Of a stretch of DNA of 8,943 nucleotides, positions 6,756-8,943 are shown piece after piece. The DNA lies in the NCBI GenBank assembly GCA_038232215.1, contig JBBSIG010000097.1, positions 1-8,943 on the forward strand, written 5' to 3'. Made by a program: the position numbers and the translations under genes. The stretch is from JBBSIG01 sp038232215. Its GTDB lineage: Bacteria; Actinomycetota; Thermoleophilia; Gaiellales; Gaiellaceae. Below the pieces are notes generated by a model. It saw nothing but the letters and a program-made list of their open reading frames with translations. It did not search any database and was not told the origin of the DNA. The stretch's first letter is position 1; every line of letters begins with the position of its first letter.

Positions 6756-7433
6756 ATGACGCTCCTCGCAGGCTTCGACTGGGCGATCGTGCGGGACAAC
6801 CTGCCCGCGCTCTGGCACGGGTTGCTGCGGACGCTCGAGGTCTGGGTGATCGGAGTCGCCGGCTCCTCCGCGATCGGGCTCTCCCTCGGCGCCGCCCGCG
6901 CCCACCGGATCCCGCTCGTCAGCCAGCTCGCCGCGGCCTACGTCGAGGTGATGCGGAATACGCCGATCCTCGTCCAGATCTTCCTGCTCTTCTACGGGCT
7001 TCCGTCGCTCGGCGTCCGGCTGAGCCCGTTCACGACCGCCTGGGTCGCGGTCACGCTCTGGGGAGGCGCGTTCAACACCGAGAACTTCAGGGCGGGCTTC
7101 GAGGCCGTGCCGAGGCGCTACCGGGAGGCGGGCCTCGCGCTCGGCTTCTCCAGCGTCGGGACGTTCGTGCAGGTGACGCTGCCGATCGGCGGCCGGATCG
7201 CGCTTCCCTCCTCGATCAACACGTACATCTCGGTGCTGAAGAACACGGCTCTCATGACCGCGATCGGGTTTCCCGAGCTCACGAACGTCGCCCGCTCGAT
7301 CGCAGCGGTGACGTTCCGGGACTTCGAGATGCTCGTCCTGCTCGCCGCGGTCTACCTGTCCCTGATCTGGACGTTCTCGGTGCTCGTGCGGGCGCTCGAG
7401 CACCGGCTGGCTCTGCCGGGTGAGGCGCGATGA
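6756..7433 (+). CDS. PAAT-type ABC importer permease subunit 1 (HisM/GltK family)
   Basis: This 225-residue inner-membrane protein forms half of the transport channel. Hydrophobic segments lie at about 28-46, 56-82, 92-106, 150-175 and 190-213. Family landmarks are YVEVMRNTPILVQIFLLFYG (62-81), the NTENFRAGFEAVP region (107-119), and the EAA loop starting at E124 (EAGLALGFS), which docks on the ATPase. The length is normal for the family. The ATG at 6756 has no recognisable ribosome site; the preceding bases are CTTCCCTACGGCG after the hairpin. The only nearby alternative, GTG at 6789, also lacks one and would cut the conserved N-terminus. Initiation may therefore be weak. The stop overlaps the next gene's ATG (ATGA). 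It is homologous to permease 2; both carry a LPSxGVRxSPF segment. Confidence 0.93.
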   Translation: MTLLAGFDWAIVRDNLPALWHGLLRTLEVWVIGVAGSSAIGLSLGAARAHRIPLVSQLAAAYVEVMRNTPILVQIFLLFYGLPSLGVRLSPFTTAWVAVTLWGGAFNTENFRAGFEAVPRRYREAGLALGFSSVGTFVQVTLPIGGRIALPSSINTYISVLKNTALMTAIGFPELTNVARSIAAVTFRDFEMLVLLAAVYLSLIWTFSVLVRALEHRLALPGEAR

Positions 7434-8095
7434 CCCTGCCCGACTGGGTGCAGCCGGTCGCCCAGTACATGCTCGAGACGGGTCTCCGGGAGACGGCGAA
7501 GCTCGCCGTCGTCTCCGTGCTCGGCAGCGCGATCGTCGGCGTCCTACTGGGAACGCTGCTCACCGTCCGCTGGCTGCCGCTCCGCGCCGTCATCCGCCTG
7601 TACATCGAGGTCTGGCGCGGCCTACCCCTCATCGTCACGATCTTCGTCATCTTCTTCGCGCTGCCGAGCGTCGGCGTGCGCTTCAGCCCCTTCGCGGCCG
7701 CGACGATCGGCCTGGCGCTGTGGGGGAGCGCGCAGATCGCCGAGGCCACGCGGGGCGCGGTGCAGTCGATCCCGCGCGAGCAGCACGAGGCGGCCTCCGC
7801 CCTCGGCTTCGGCTGGATCGGCAGACACCGCTTCGTCGTTCTGCCGCAGGCGCTCCGCCGGCTCTTGCCGCCGCTCGTGAGCCTGCTCGTGAACGTGGTC
7901 CAGAACACGACCCTCGCCGCCGTGATCGGCGTGGCCGAGGTGCTCGAGACGGGCAACCGCTCCGTGGAGCGGCTGACGCTCGCGACCGGCGACCCGCACG
8001 CGTTCGAGATCTTCGGCGGCGTGATGGTGCTCTTCTTCGTGATCTCGTTCCCGCTCACCCGGCTCTCCGCGTACCTCGAGCGTCGGCTGGTCTAG
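7430..8095 (+). CDS. PAAT-type ABC importer permease subunit 2 (HisM/GltK family)
   Basis: This 221-residue protein is the second channel half and presumably forms a heterodimer with the preceding permease. Hydrophobic segments lie at about 22-45, 55-82, 88-100, 143-170 and 193-210. Landmarks are YIEVWRGLPLIVTIFVIFF (58-76), the EATRGAVQSIP region (105-115), and the EAA loop from E120 (EAASALGFGWIG). The QNTTLAAVIG segment (158-167) matches KNTALMTAIG in permease 1. The ATG at 7430 overlaps the previous stop by four bases, so translation is probably coupled; GAGG at 7422-7425 can serve as the ribosome site. The epimerase-like gene begins 39 bases after its stop. Confidence 0.94.
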   Translation: MTLPDWVQPVAQYMLETGLRETAKLAVVSVLGSAIVGVLLGTLLTVRWLPLRAVIRLYIEVWRGLPLIVTIFVIFFALPSVGVRFSPFAAATIGLALWGSAQIAEATRGAVQSIPREQHEAASALGFGWIGRHRFVVLPQALRRLLPPLVSLLVNVVQNTTLAAVIGVAEVLETGNRSVERLTLATGDPHAFEIFGGVMVLFFVISFPLTRLSAYLERRLV

Positions 8096-8134
8096 CATCC
8101 CGCCGGCCCAGCACTGCGCAGCGAAGGGAGTCCG

Positions 8135-8943
8135 ATGAAGCTCGGGATGAACATGCTCCTCTGGTCGGACGACGTCACGGACGAGCGCTACGGGCCGGTG
8201 TTCGAGCTGCTCGCCGAGATCGGCTACGACGGCGTCGAGATCCCGATCTTCGCGCCGGCGCCGGAGCGCTACGAGGCGCTCGGCCGCCGTCTCGAGCAGC
8301 TCGGGCTCGAGCGCCTCGCGGTCACGGCCCGCGGGGAGGACGAGAACCCGATCAGCGCGGACGCGACTGTTCGGGCCAGGGCTGTCGCCGCCAACAAGGC
8401 GGTGCTCGACTCCGCGCAGGCACTCGGCGCGTCGATCCTGTGCGGCCCCTTCGAGGCGCCGCTCGGCGTCTTCACCGGGGCCGGCCCGACGGCCGACGAG
8501 TGGCGCTACGGCGTGGAGAGCATGCGGGAGGCGGCCGAGCACGCCGAGCGATGCGGCGTCACCCTCGCCGTCGAGTACCTGAACAGGTTCGAGCTCTACC
8601 TGCTCAACTCGGCCGAGGACACCGCGCGCTTCGTCCGTGAGGTCGACCACCCGAGCTGCCGGATGATGTACGACACCTTTCACGCCCACATCGAGGAGAA
8701 GGACGTGGGCGCCGCGATCCGCGCTTGCGCCGACGTGCTCGCCTACGTCCACTTGTCCGAGAACGACCGCTCGACCCCCGGCCGCGGCCAGGTCGACTGG
8801 GACGCCACCTTCGCCGCTCTGCGCGAGATCGGCTATGACGGCTGGCTCACGATCGAGGCGTTCGGCGACGCCCTGCCTGCCCTTGCGGCCGCGACGAGGA
8901 TCTGGCGACGCCTGTTCGAGAGCGAGGAGCAGCTCGCCCGCGA
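8135..8943 (+). CDS. Ketose 3-epimerase-like TIM-barrel enzyme (sugar phosphate isomerase/epimerase superfamily), 3' end outside window
   Basis: The 269 residues present match the D-tagatose/D-psicose 3-epimerase type of the AP endonuclease 2 TIM-barrel superfamily. These enzymes invert a carbon of a ketose using a divalent metal held by Glu, Asp, His and Glu. All four are recognisable: E147 in VEYLNRFE, D180 in YDTFHAHIEE, H206 in VHLSENDRSTPGRGQVDW, and E241 in TIEAF. E147 and E241 would also be the catalytic pair. The ATG at 8135 has a good ribosome site, AAGGGAG (8124-8130), four bases upstream. Family members have about 290 residues, so roughly 20 are missing at the right edge. The 39-base gap places it in the importer operon, suggesting it processes the imported compound or a product of it. 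Relatives include inosose and hydroxypyruvate isomerases, so the exact reaction is open. Confidence 0.9.
   Translation, partial: MKLGMNMLLWSDDVTDERYGPVFELLAEIGYDGVEIPIFAPAPERYEALGRRLEQLGLERLAVTARGEDENPISADATVRARAVAANKAVLDSAQALGASILCGPFEAPLGVFTGAGPTADEWRYGVESMREAAEHAERCGVTLAVEYLNRFELYLLNSAEDTARFVREVDHPSCRMMYDTFHAHIEEKDVGAAIRACADVLAYVHLSENDRSTPGRGQVDWDATFAALREIGYDGWLTIEAFGDALPALAAATRIWRRLFESEEQLAR

Noticed and set aside
4725..6799. Long minus-strand open frames opposite the ATPase and binding protein genes
   Set aside because: In very GC-rich DNA antisense frames stay open by chance. They are rich in Arg/Ala/Asp with no motifs, while the plus strand has complete ABC motifs and ribosome sites.
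7622..8752. Long minus-strand open frame opposite permease 2 and the epimerase gene
   Set aside because: It is low-complexity shadow sequence with no recognisable domain. Both plus-strand genes have intact family motifs.
1..8943. Defence system, prophage, toxin-antitoxin, tRNA or rRNA genes
   Set aside because: No matching protein motifs, tRNA-like cloverleaf or rRNA segments were seen. Apart from the intron end, all coding content is explained by exported enzymes and an importer operon.

Overview
The window reads as a chromosomal stretch from a high-GC bacterium, most likely an actinobacterium. My best guess is the Thermoleophilia (Gaiellales/Solirubrobacterales type). The reasons are the very GC-rich third codon positions, the exported proteins with Thermoleophilia-style Ig-like repeats and Pro/Thr linkers, a TTG start and ATGA gene overlaps. 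The lineage is inference from style; no rRNA or marker gene is present.

Left edge (1-135): the 3' end of a group II intron. A recognisable domain V hairpin lies at 48-80 and a probable domain VI follows it. The last codons of a possible intron-encoded reverse transcriptase/maturase end at 25. The intron end abuts, almost to the base, the ATG (136) of a secreted protein of unrecognised family (136-1308) with six cysteines.

Middle (1363-4687, minus strand): two exported proteins. Transcribed first is a clan GH-A glycoside hydrolase with two Ig-like modules (4687 to 2914). As given it is broken by two separate one-base frameshifts, each repaired by adding one base. Next is a CARDB + 34-proline linker + calcineurin-like metallophosphatase protein (2799 to 1363). 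Its 3' end faces the first gene's 3' end across a GC-rich hairpin.

Right part (4856-8943, plus strand): a compact operon for a polar-amino-acid-type ABC importer. The order is ATPase (4926), substrate-binding protein (5762), and two homologous permeases (6756, 7430). A ketose 3-epimerase-like TIM-barrel enzyme (8135) follows and runs off the window. Most junctions overlap or are tight. The exception is a 73-base gap holding a strong hairpin between the binding protein and the first permease, which probably sets their relative expression. A sigma-70-like promoter candidate sits at 4856-4884. An amino-acid-type importer joined to a sugar epimerase suggests uptake of an amino-sugar, sugar-amino-acid conjugate or sugar-acid substrate, but the substrate cannot be read from sequence.

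There are no tRNA or rRNA genes, no CRISPR array and no defence or toxin-antitoxin system here. I found no clearly new biological system. The most interesting items are the intron/gene junction with an unusual domain V base pair, the doubly frameshifted hydrolase, and the importer-epimerase operon.
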